From Nevskia sp. (lineage in GTDB: Bacteria; Pseudomonadota; Gammaproteobacteria; Nevskiales; Nevskiaceae), in contig JAQGNS010000157.1 in assembly GCA_028291705.1 (NCBI GenBank), positions 1 to 33,876 on the forward strand: a stretch of DNA of 33,876 nucleotides. The letters are read 5' to 3'. Shown here in pieces: positions 7,329-14,420 of the stretch; the stretch's first letter is position 1; the number at the start of each line of letters is the position of its first letter. The notes beneath the pieces were generated by a model. That model was not told the DNA's origin. It did not search any database and saw only the letters and a program-made list of their open reading frames with translations. A program made the translations under genes and the position numbers.

Positions 7329-7354
7329 CTGCCTGGCAATCAGCTTGCCGGCAG
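7329..7354 (-). terminator. Hairpin between FG-GAP gene and RiPP precursor (possible attenuator)
   Basis: Plus-strand arms CTGCCTGGCAA (7329-7339) and TTGCCGGCAG (7345-7354) pair with one bulge around a five-base loop. It lies in the 69-base gap between the FG-GAP stop and the precursor start. No T-run follows on the minus strand. It could partly terminate or protect the transcript and set different expression of precursor versus lipoprotein. No promoter is visible in this gap. Confidence 0.35.
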
Positions 7355-7359
7355 CACCC

Positions 7360-10300
7360 TTATTTTTGCGGCACGATGGAAATCGCGTTGGCGCTATAGG
7401 CAGTCGCCACGATGCCTAGCTCGTGGGTACCAAAAAAATCGCCCACAGCCACTGCTCCGGGATTTTGGCGGACCGACAGCGGCGAGCCCTTGGCCGGTGT
7501 CAGCACACCGGACTTCGAGCCGAGCAGCAGTGAAACGTTGTTGCTGCCGAAATTGGCGACCGCCACGTCCGCCACGCCGTCGCCGTCCAGGTCGCGGACC
7601 CGGATGCCGAAGGGGTTGATGCCGACGTTGTAGTTCTGCGCCGCGGCAAAGCCGCCGGCACAGTTGCCGAGCAGGACCGACACGTTGTTGGATAGGTAAT
7701 TGCCCGCGATCACGTCGATACAGCCATCGCCGTTGACGTCGCCCACCGCGATGGGATCGGGTGCCGAGCCGACGGCGTACGAGGGAGTCGGTGCCGGGTT
7801 GAAATTGCCCGCACCATCGCCCAGCAGGATGCCGACGCTGCCGCCGTTGGAGTTGGACACCGCCAGGTCGAGCTTGCCGTCGCCGTTGAAATCAGCCGCT
7901 TCCACACCCCAGGGGCCGGCCAGCACGGCGTTCCCCGTGAGGTTGCTGCTGAAGCCGAAACTGCCGGTATTGAGCAGGATAGACACACTGGTGGCGCCCT
8001 GGTTGGACACCGCCAGATCCGGCTTGCCGTCGCCGTTGAAGTCGCCCACCGTGACCCAGGCGGGAGTCGCACCCACCGAGATCGACCCTTGCGAGGTAAA
8101 GGTGCCGTTGCCGTTACCCTTGAGCAGGGTGACGGTGCCCGAGCCGCGGTTGACCACGGCGAGATCGATCTTGGCGTCGCCGTCGAAGTCCGCCGCGACC
8201 AGGTGATAAGGCGTGGTGCCGACCGTCACCGGCGAACCCGAAGCCGCGGTGAAATGACCGGCGCCGTCACCGAGCAGGATGGTCACGTTGTTGCTGCTCC
8301 CATTGGTGACGGCGACGTCGAGCTTGCCGTCGCCGTTGAAGTCGGCTTCCACCGCGTCGATGGGGTTGCTTCCGGTAGCGGCCGAGGCCTGCGCCAGCAC
8401 TGCCGAGGGGACGGCTAGGCTGCGCGTATTGTTGCCCAGGAGTACCGAGAAGGTGTTGGCGGCGCTGTTGATCACCACCGCATCGGCGGCACCGTCGCCG
8501 TTCAGGTCGGTGATGGCGATCGCGCCGGGGGCTGTGCCCACGGCGGTGGTGGCGCTGGCCGGCGACGAGAAGCCGCCAGAGCCGTTGCCGTAACCGGCGA
8601 GGACCGTTCCCGTGGTGGAGTTCGAGTTGAGGATGTCGATGTTGCCGTCGCCGTCGAGGTCTCCCGCGGCGATGCCGTCGGGCGCGGTCACGCCCGAGCC
8701 GTAGGTACCGCCGGACAGGCCGCCGGTGCCATTGCCGAACAGCACGCTGACGTTGTTGCTGCCCTTGTTCGCCGTGGCCACGTCCGGGATGCCGTCGTGA
8801 TTGAAGTCGGCCACCACCAACGCCACCGGCGTGGTGCCCACGCCCTGGGCCGAGCCGAACAGGTTGGCCGCGGCGATGCTGAAACCGCCGCTGCCGTTGC
8901 CGATGGCGAGGAACACCTGGTTGGTGGTCTGCGCGGCGACGACGATGTCGGTGTTGCTGCCGCCGTGGAACTTGCCGGCGCCGATGGCGCTGAAGCCGGT
9001 GGGCCCGGAGACGCCGATAGTGCCGACGCCGAAGGTGCCGGTACCGCTGCCGAACAGTACCGATACCGTATTGCTGGTGAAGTTGGCGACGGCAAGATCA
9101 AGCTTGCCGTCGTTGTTGAAATCGCCGGTCGCGATGGCCACCGGCTTGGTACCGACGGTGACGGGCGAACCGCTGGCGGCGGAAAAGAAGCGGTTGCCGC
9201 CACCCTGGTTGAGCAGGATGGTGACGTTGTTGGTGGTGCTGTTGGTGATCGCCAGATCGAGATAGCCGTCGCCGTTGAAGTCTCCCGCCACTACCGCCGA
9301 AGGCGCGGTTCCGGTGGAGAAGGAGGTCTGCACACCGTAAGTGCCATCCCCATTGCCGTAGTAGATGCTGACGAAGTTGTTGCCGGTCATGGCGATCGCC
9401 AGATCCGGGATGCCGTCGTGATCGAAGTCGGCGACCGCGACACCCGCCGGTGTCGTGCCGGTGATGTTGCCGCTGCTGTAGCTGCGGAACTGCGCCTCCG
9501 ACGGCGTCACGCCGCCAACGTAGAAACTGCCGACGAAGGGTGCGGGATGGGTGCTGCCGCTGCTGGTGAGCAGGCTGGTCAGACTGAAATCGACTTTCTC
9601 GCCGGCGAAAAACGGAGCCGAATGCCCGTAGGAAAGATTGCCGCCATTCAGGATATAGCTGGTCCCTACAGCAGCGCGAACTGACTCTGAACTGTTCACC
9701 ACGAATCCTGTGGCGACGTTGGTGAAGGTCATCGGTTGGCAGAAAGCGGTCTGAACGGCAGCAGTCCGTGCTATTCCGCTGAGGTTGTAAGGCGCCGAAG
9801 CCAGGTTGGGACTGCTGCCGGCGTTGACCAGGTAGGCGGTGGGACTGGCGACCGGGCCGGCGCTGCGCACGGTGCAGATGGGGTCGCCGATGTTGCTGGC
9901 GGTGACATGGCTGCCGCCCAGCACCGCCAGGTCGATGGATGAGAGGGTAGCGGCGCGCAGGTTCGCAGCGAGGTCGCCCAGCGGATTCTGTTCCTCCGGG
10001 CTCTGGGTGACGCGGGTGGTGCTGTCGGTCAGCACCTGCAGGTCGTACTGGAAGGAGTACACGGCATTGGCTTTGCTGCCCGGTGTGGGCAGCTTCACCG
10101 CGAAGGTGAACTGGCCGTCGAACTCCCCTGACTGGGGGTTGGCCTGGAGCGTGCGCCCCAGTGCCGGGTTGACGTTGTGCACCACGAAACCGTATGGCAG
10201 CAGGTAGGAGCCCGCAACATCTTCCGGGTCGATGGCGATACCGGCGATCTGGGACTCGCTGAAGACCTGCAGGGATTCCGCGCCGACTTGCACCTCGGCC

Positions 10301-10857
10301 GCGTCGTGCAGCGGATTGAAGACCATGCCGTGCGTGGGCAGGATGGTGGTGGCGATACTGGCCGGCTCGTTGCTGCCGTCGAATTTCTTGAGCGAGATAA
10401 ACGGGGTGCCGTTGATGGCGAAGCCGGGCTCGACCAGGCCGACCAGGGTGACGTTGCTGAGGGCGCCGTTGGCAGTACCGGCGGTGCAGCCGTTGCCGCT
10501 GACGCCTTGGGCATTGCGCACCAGGAAAGTGAAAGCAGCGTACTGCTGGGATGCAGTATTGAAGGCACCGGAGTCGATCGGGCTGCCCTGGATCTGCAGG
10601 AAGCAGGGTTGCGTGCTCAGCACACGGGCCTGCGGGCCACCGATGCTCTGGGAATTGGGCTGGTCGATGTTGGTGGCAGTCGCAACGGGATGCGGCGTGC
10701 CCAGGCCGTCGACGCTGATGCGGATGATGCCTGCCGCATGCGCTGTGGGCGGCGCAGCGGTGTCGCCACCCCCGCCGGAATCAGAGGAACCGCCGCAGGC
10801 ACTGAGTATCGTGACGGCCGCAAACAAGACAGCGGCAACTGCCGGCCTTTTTTCCAT
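7360..10857 (-). CDS. Large lipoprotein with 14 FG-GAP/VCBS-type repeats
   Basis: A 1165-residue exported protein. The N-terminus is a lipoprotein signal: hydrophobic AVAAVLFAAVTILSAC with the lipobox Cys at residue 21, then a Gly/Ser linker. Residues about 40-490 match no domain I recognise. From about residue 500 to the end lie 14 repeats of roughly 45 residues, centred on motifs such as VADFDHDGIPDLAIA. Twelve keep the calcium-loop pattern D-x-[DN]-x-D-G and two (AGKFHGGSNTDIVVA and VGDFFGTHELGIVAT) have lost it. Fourteen equals two seven-bladed beta-propellers. Such proteins act at the cell surface in binding or adhesion. Start: ATG 10857 has AAGGGGG about nine bases upstream. An ATG at 10866 abuts the same site and is less likely. 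It precedes the RiPP genes on the same strand. Confidence 0.9.
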   Translation of the reverse strand: MEKRPAVAAVLFAAVTILSACGGSSDSGGGGDTAAPPTAHAAGIIRISVDGLGTPHPVATATNIDQPNSQSIGGPQARVLSTQPCFLQIQGSPIDSGAFNTASQQYAAFTFLVRNAQGVSGNGCTAGTANGALSNVTLVGLVEPGFAINGTPFISLKKFDGSNEPASIATTILPTHGMVFNPLHDAAEVQVGAESLQVFSESQIAGIAIDPEDVAGSYLLPYGFVVHNVNPALGRTLQANPQSGEFDGQFTFAVKLPTPGSKANAVYSFQYDLQVLTDSTTRVTQSPEEQNPLGDLAANLRAATLSSIDLAVLGGSHVTASNIGDPICTVRSAGPVASPTAYLVNAGSSPNLASAPYNLSGIARTAAVQTAFCQPMTFTNVATGFVVNSSESVRAAVGTSYILNGGNLSYGHSAPFFAGEKVDFSLTSLLTSSGSTHPAPFVGSFYVGGVTPSEAQFRSYSSGNITGTTPAGVAVADFDHDGIPDLAIAMTGNNFVSIYYGNGDGTYGVQTSFSTGTAPSAVVAGDFNGDGYLDLAITNSTTNNVTILLNQGGGNRFFSAASGSPVTVGTKPVAIATGDFNNDGKLDLAVANFTSNTVSVLFGSGTGTFGVGTIGVSGPTGFSAIGAGKFHGGSNTDIVVAAQTTNQVFLAIGNGSGGFSIAAANLFGSAQGVGTTPVALVVADFNHDGIPDVATANKGSNNVSVLFGNGTGGLSGGTYGSGVTAPDGIAAGDLDGDGNIDILNSNSTTGTVLAGYGNGSGGFSSPASATTAVGTAPGAIAITDLNGDGAADAVVINSAANTFSVLLGNNTRSLAVPSAVLAQASAATGSNPIDAVEADFNGDGKLDVAVTNGSSNNVTILLGDGAGHFTAASGSPVTVGTTPYHLVAADFDGDAKIDLAVVNRGSGTVTLLKGNGNGTFTSQGSISVGATPAWVTVGDFNGDGKPDLAVSNQGATSVSILLNTGSFGFSSNLTGNAVLAGPWGVEAADFNGDGKLDLAVSNSNGGSVGILLGDGAGNFNPAPTPSYAVGSAPDPIAVGDVNGDGCIDVIAGNYLSNNVSVLLGNCAGGFAAAQNYNVGINPFGIRVRDLDGDGVADVAVANFGSNNVSLLLGSKSGVLTPAKGSPLSVRQNPGAVAVGDFFGTHELGIVATAYSANAISIVPQK

Positions 10858-10885
10858 GGCTTCCATCCCCCTTGATGCGTCCTCA

Positions 10886-10904
10886 ATCCTGCTGCAAGCA
10901 GGAT
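10886..10904 (-). promoter_or_regulatory. Perfect 8-bp hairpin/palindrome in the leader of the FG-GAP gene
   Basis: ATCCTGCT (10886-10893), GCA, AGCAGGAT (10897-10904) is a perfect inverted repeat about 30 bases upstream of the lipoprotein start. It could be an RNA hairpin in the 5' leader or an operator. I found no riboswitch consensus here. Confidence 0.4.
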
Positions 10905-10958
10905 CCGGACGGGTCCTCTCCGACCTCGTTTGATTCATTCTGGGGCGCGGTCTGGTGG

Positions 10959-11006
10959 GCGTATACCCCCTGTATGAGTACGGCATCCGGCATCACCCGT
11001 ATACGC
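10959..11006. repeat. Pair of GTATAC-centred 8-bp inverted repeats
   Basis: GCGTATAC (10959-10966) and GTATACGC (10999-11006) are perfect reverse complements 32 bases apart, in the divergent region between the FG-GAP gene and the sigma factor gene. The 363-base stretch 10867-11229 has no gene that I can support. It contains this repeat pair, the 10886-10904 palindrome and the direct repeat at 11072-11138. Confidence 0.4.
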
Positions 11007-11071
11007 GCGCCTGATAAAAAAGCATCCATCCGTCACCGCCCGAAGCGGATTCCGCTTTTTACAATCGGGTA

Positions 11072-11138
11072 TGTAGGTCTTACACGCTTTGGCGAATCCA
11101 TGGCTGGCAACCAGATGACGATGAAGGCCTAACACGCT
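11072..11138 (+). repeat. Direct repeat upstream of the sigma factor gene
   Basis: AGGTCTTACACGCT (11075-11088) and AGGCCTAACACGCT (11125-11138) are 14-base direct repeats with two mismatches, spaced 50 bases start to start. Agreement extends a little upstream (ATGtAGG / ATGaAGG). They end about 90 bases before the sigma factor ATG, a position suited to a regulator binding in register. Confidence 0.4.
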
Positions 11139-11229
11139 GAACGGATTGATATTTCGCTTCGACCTCGAAGATGGCACGCCGCTCGCTCGTATATCCGGGA
11201 CACGAGTCCCCAACCCCGGAGAATAAAAA

Positions 11230-11997
11230 ATGAGCGCAGTAGCCCTGATCAAGCTGAACACCCGCACCGCTGGCCGCCGCACCCGTCAACGTGCGGCGCA
11301 GGCCCCGAGCCGGCAGGGCAAGGTCACGGCGCTGGCTGCGCAGACCAGCGCGCTGCGGGCGCCGGTTGTTGCGCATATTGTGCCGGCGCAGGCCGAGCCG
11401 GTGGTTGCCCGCGAAGCGCAGGTCGATCACAACGCCGATCAGGCGCTGGTGGTGCGGGCGCAGGGTGGCGAGCAGATTGCCTTCGAGTTACTGGTGCGCA
11501 AGTACCAGGGCCGCGTCATCCAGCTCGTAGCGCGCCTGGTTGGTGAAGGCGACGCCCCGGACGTGGCGCAGGAATCCTTCATCAAGGCGTATCGCGCGCT
11601 CGGCAGTTTCCGCGGGCAGAGCGCGTTCTACACCTGGCTATATCGCATCGCCATCAACAGCGCCAAGAACCATCTCGTCTCGCGTTCACGCCGTCCGGCC
11701 ACCCAGGATCTGGATGTGGCGGATGCCGAGAAATACGGGCATGAGGAACATCTCAGCGATCTGGCCACGCCGGAAGCCAACCTGCTGGCCGACGAGATCA
11801 AGGACACGGTTGCGCATGTGATGATGAAGCTGCCGGCCGATCTGCGGCAGGCGATCACGCTGCGCGAGATGGAGGGGCTGAGCTACGAGGAAATCGCGCA
11901 GGTAATGGAATGCCCGATCGGCACCGTGCGCTCGCGCATCTTCAGGGCGCGTGAGGCGATCGACGTGGCGGTGAGTCCGCTGCTCGCCCACAACTAG
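11230..11997 (+). CDS. rpoE: RNA polymerase ECF sigma factor, RpoE/AlgU type, with N-terminal extension
   Basis: A 255-residue protein. Residues from about 66 onward are a normal RpoE/AlgU: region 2 with FELLVRKYQGRVIQLVARLVG, DVAQESFIKAYRAL and FYTWLYRIAINSAKNHLV, and region 4 with LPADLRQAITLREMEGLSYEEIAQVMECPIGTVRSRIFRAREAI. It directs RNA polymerase to envelope-stress promoters. The first 60-65 residues are an Ala/Arg/Gln-rich extension absent from the usual ~190-residue protein. The start has GGAGA eight bases upstream, so the extension looks translated, though an internal GTG start cannot be excluded. Unusually, no rseA/mucA-type anti-sigma gene follows. A terminator and an unrelated convergent gene come next. 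Confidence 0.9.
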   Translation: MSAVALIKLNTRTAGRRTRQRAAQAPSRQGKVTALAAQTSALRAPVVAHIVPAQAEPVVAREAQVDHNADQALVVRAQGGEQIAFELLVRKYQGRVIQLVARLVGEGDAPDVAQESFIKAYRALGSFRGQSAFYTWLYRIAINSAKNHLVSRSRRPATQDLDVADAEKYGHEEHLSDLATPEANLLADEIKDTVAHVMMKLPADLRQAITLREMEGLSYEEIAQVMECPIGTVRSRIFRAREAIDVAVSPLLAHN

Positions 11998-12075
11998 GCC
12001 ATCGTTGGGTTCCAGTTCAATCGGAGCGATTGACTCATGGTGTCCCGGGCCTGATTACCCTGCCCTCTTGAACAA

Positions 12076-12105
12076 GAAAGCCGGCTCCACGCCGGCTTTC
12101 TTTTT
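12076..12105 (+). terminator. Rho-independent terminator after the sigma factor gene
   Basis: GAAAGCCGGC (12076-12085), loop TCCAC and GCCGGCTTTC (12091-12100) form a perfect 10-bp stem followed by TTTTT. It ends the sigma factor transcript. It lies 6 bases from the end of the convergent regulator gene and may serve both strands. Confidence 0.93.
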
Positions 12106-12111
12106 ATGGCA

Positions 12112-12942
12112 TCAGGCACTCAGGTAAGTTTTGATCAGCGAACGAATCCGGTCGGCATCCTCCGGCGTTGACGGGTTGTAGATCACCATTCCAAGATCCG
12201 GCCGCCCATCGACGGCGAAAGACGAATATTCCATCCCGAGCCGGCCCACGGTCGGGTGAAGGATGTATTTGGTCCCCTCGCCATAGTTGCGGACATCATT
12301 GTCTTGCCACATCCGCTTGAATTCCGGACTCAAGCGACTGAGATCTTCGACCAAGGCTTCGACGTTCTTCGCCGATCCCGCCCGAATTGCGTCTGCGCGG
12401 AAGGCCGCCACCACGAACCGCGCCACGCTTTCCCAATCCTGTTGCGCCGCGCGGGCGCGCGGACTACAGAAAATCAGGCGCAGGATATTGCGTTGCTCGC
12501 GAGGGAGTTTTCCGTAGTCGGTCAGCACCGCAGCGGCAGCGCGATTCCACGCGACAATATCCCAGGTCAGGGTTTTCACGATGGCGGGACTCAGTTCCAG
12601 CGAGTCGAGCACCCGTTGCAGGCGTGGCGTCACGCCCTCGGGTGCCTGCGCCTGGTAATGAATCTCAGGCGGCCTGCCCAGCCCAAGCCGGAAGAGATGC
12701 TCGCGCTCCGCATCCGTCAGCATCAGCGCGTGGGCGATCCGTTCGAGCACCCCGGCTGAGGGCGCACCGCCTCGTCCCTGTTCGAGCCAGGTGTACCAGG
12801 TGGCACTCACCCCGGCGCGCTGCGCCACCTCTTCGCGCCGCAGCCCGGGCGTTCGTCTGCGGATCAACGGAAGGCCGAAGGCTATGGGGTCAAGCTTTCC
12901 GCGCCGATCCTTCAGATAGAGACCCAACCGGTTCTCGTCCAT
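12112..12942 (-). CDS. Helix-turn-helix regulator of the MmyB/XRE family
   Basis: A 276-residue regulator. Residues about 6-75 form an XRE-type helix-turn-helix (LGLYLKDRRGKL, then RTPGLRREEVAQRAGVSATWYTWLEQGR). This is followed by a MmyB-like ligand-binding domain (TWDIVAWNRAAAAVLTDY, NILRLIF, LSPEFKRMWQDNDVR, and a C-terminal SSFAVDGRPDLGMVIYNP). Members usually repress an adjacent short-chain dehydrogenase or oxidoreductase gene and respond to a small hydrophobic ligand. Here the divergent neighbour is the SDR at 13049, and the palindrome at 12968-12981 between them is the obvious operator. I chose the ATG at 12942. A GTG directly before it (12945) is an alternative. Confidence 0.9.
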   Translation of the reverse strand: MDENRLGLYLKDRRGKLDPIAFGLPLIRRRTPGLRREEVAQRAGVSATWYTWLEQGRGGAPSAGVLERIAHALMLTDAEREHLFRLGLGRPPEIHYQAQAPEGVTPRLQRVLDSLELSPAIVKTLTWDIVAWNRAAAAVLTDYGKLPREQRNILRLIFCSPRARAAQQDWESVARFVVAAFRADAIRAGSAKNVEALVEDLSRLSPEFKRMWQDNDVRNYGEGTKYILHPTVGRLGMEYSSFAVDGRPDLGMVIYNPSTPEDADRIRSLIKTYLSA

Positions 12943-12967
12943 CACGTGCAGACCATCCTGTTAGTGC

Positions 12968-12981
12968 TTATACCCGTATAA
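12968..12981. promoter_or_regulatory. Palindromic operator between the MmyB-type regulator and the SDR
   Basis: TTATAC-CC-GTATAA is a perfect 6+2+6 inverted repeat centred in the 106-base divergent region. A TATTAT element at 13001-13006 is a plausible -10 for the SDR gene, which would put the palindrome over its -35. Binding by the adjacent regulator is inferred from position and symmetry. Confidence 0.6.
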
Positions 12982-13048
12982 CGCCACTACTTTACCCGGA
13001 TATTATAAAGGCCGAGAGTAACCTCCATCCACGCCATGGAGAGTTTCA

Positions 13049-13942
13049 ATGAAAGTTTTTGTGACCGGCGCGACCGGTTTTATCGGTTCGGTGATTGTTC
13101 CGGAACTCATCGGCGCCGGCCATCAGGTGCTCGGACTGACGCGGTCGGATGTGGGCGCACAGGCCCTGATCGCCGCTGGTGCCGAGGTGCATCGGGGAAA
13201 TCTTGAAGACCTGGCGAGCCTGCGCAGCGGTGCTTCCGGATCGGACGGCGTGATCCATTGCGCCTTCGACCACGACTTCTCGAATTTCGTGGCCAATTGC
13301 GAAAAGGACACGCGCGCCATCGAGGCGCTCGGCGCCGCGCTCGCCGGATCGGACCGCCCCCTGCTCATCACTTCCGGCACGGGAATGGGCAGCGCCGGAC
13401 ATGGTCAGCCCGCGAGCGAAGACATCTTCAATCCCGATCATCCGAATCCGCGCAAGGCTTCGGAACTGGCGGGCATTGCGCTGTCGGCGGCTGGGGTCAA
13501 TGTATCGGTGGTACGCCTTCCCCAAGTCCACAACACGGTCAAGCAGGGCCTCGTCAGCCCCCTGGTGGAGCTGGCCCGCGAGAAAGGCGTCTCCGCCTAT
13601 GTCGGCGACGGACTCAATCGCTGGCCGGCCGGGCACCTCCACGATGTCGCACGCTTGTACCGGCTGGCGCTGGAGAAGCAGAAAGCCGGCAGCCGGTATC
13701 ACGCGGTGGCTGAAGAAGGCGTGCCGGCACGGGACATCGCGGAAGTGATTGGCCGCGGCTTGAAGGTGCCGGTCGTTGCCATCTCTCCGGACGAGATGGC
13801 AGCCCATTTCGGGTGGCTCGCGATGTTCGTCGGTTTGGATTTTCCGGCTTCGAGCGCGAAGACACGGGAACGACTGGGCTGGCACCCGGCCGGGCCTGGG
13901 CTGATCGCCGACCTGGAACAAATGCGCTACTTCGAGGCCTGA
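13049..13942 (+). CDS. SDR-family NAD(P)-dependent oxidoreductase/epimerase-like protein
   Basis: A 297-residue atypical/extended short-chain dehydrogenase. The N-terminus MKVFVTGATGFIGS has the TGxxGxxG cofactor loop, followed by LGLTRSD and a GVIHCAFDH strand. The usual YxxxK catalytic pair is not evident: the corresponding region reads NPRKASELAGIAL, so it is probably of the NAD-binding-10/NmrA-related type that acts as oxidoreductase on an unknown substrate. GGAGA six bases upstream supports the start. It is transcribed divergently from the MmyB-like regulator, a pairing commonly seen, and is probably under its control. It is monocistronic, with a long hairpin directly after the stop. Confidence 0.88.
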   Translation: MKVFVTGATGFIGSVIVPELIGAGHQVLGLTRSDVGAQALIAAGAEVHRGNLEDLASLRSGASGSDGVIHCAFDHDFSNFVANCEKDTRAIEALGAALAGSDRPLLITSGTGMGSAGHGQPASEDIFNPDHPNPRKASELAGIALSAAGVNVSVVRLPQVHNTVKQGLVSPLVELAREKGVSAYVGDGLNRWPAGHLHDVARLYRLALEKQKAGSRYHAVAEEGVPARDIAEVIGRGLKVPVVAISPDEMAAHFGWLAMFVGLDFPASSAKTRERLGWHPAGPGLIADLEQMRYFEA

Positions 13943-13948
13943 ACGGCT

Positions 13949-13982
13949 GCGTACCCGCAGCCCCCGTTGGCCGCGGGTACGC
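13949..13982. terminator. Strong hairpin between convergent SDR and GFA genes
   Basis: GCGTACCCGC (13949-13958) and GCGGGTACGC (13973-13982) form a perfect 10-bp stem with a 14-base loop, directly after the SDR stop and before the convergent GFA gene end. No T-tract follows. It may be a hairpin that blocks read-through from both sides or protects 3' ends. Confidence 0.5.
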
Positions 13983-14011
13983 CGGGAGTAAGCGGCGGAA
14001 TCAATCCCCGC

Positions 14012-14353
14012 CTACATCGAGGCACCGTCGCCGTGGATCACCGGGATGCCGGCGAGCACTTCAGCGGGCATCAGCCGGGCGTTGACGCCCATGCGTTCAT
14101 CGGCCCGGTCCGTAGCCAACCAGTGGGTGATGCAGCCGCACTTGCGGCAGCGGTGAAATTCTATTCTTCTGCCGCCCCAGGTATAGATGTCGGTAGGCCC
14201 GTTGTCGGCGGCAAAGCGTACCTGTGGGAGCCGGTAATAACCCCAGAGCGTGCCATAGCGACGGCAGATGGAGCAGTTGCAGTCGTTCACGTCGCGCGGC
14301 GCGGTCTCGACTGCAAACCGGATGGCGCCGCAGTGGCAGGAGGCTTCAATCAT
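14012..14353 (-). CDS. GFA/CENP-V domain zinc protein (glutathione-dependent formaldehyde-activating family)
   Basis: A 113-residue protein with the full GFA cysteine pattern: SCHCGAIRF near the N-terminus, CNCSICRRYG around residue 25-35, and CRKCGCITHW around residue 72-80. These cysteines bind zinc. The namesake family member was proposed to aid glutathione-formaldehyde adduct formation, but most homologues have no proven function and some act on thiol adducts. The gene lies downstream of the cytochrome P460 gene on the same strand with a 67-base gap, so it may be co-transcribed with it. Confidence 0.9.
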   Translation of the reverse strand: MIEASCHCGAIRFAVETAPRDVNDCNCSICRRYGTLWGYYRLPQVRFAADNGPTDIYTWGGRRIEFHRCRKCGCITHWLATDRADERMGVNARLMPAEVLAGIPVIHGDGASM

Positions 14354-14420
14354 CGGATATCCCGGGTGCGGTGACAGGCGATTCTATCTCCGCCGCAACG
14401 CACATCCTCAGTATCGACCT

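Noticed and set aside
5907-7619. 570-codon plus-strand frame opposite the ABC transporter
   Set aside because: Low-complexity Gln/Gly/Ala/His product without motifs, opposite a clear ABC gene and the precursor.
7360-9480. Repeated DNA blocks as possible CRISPR or mobile repeat
   Set aside because: The periodic GCCGTCGCCGTTGAAGTC-like blocks encode the FG-GAP motifs of one protein. Spacers are coding and in frame.
11043-11060. Hairpin AAGCGG-ATT-CCGCTT followed by T's as a terminator
   Set aside because: Six-base stem with a three-base loop, and no plus-strand gene upstream to terminate. Too weak to list.
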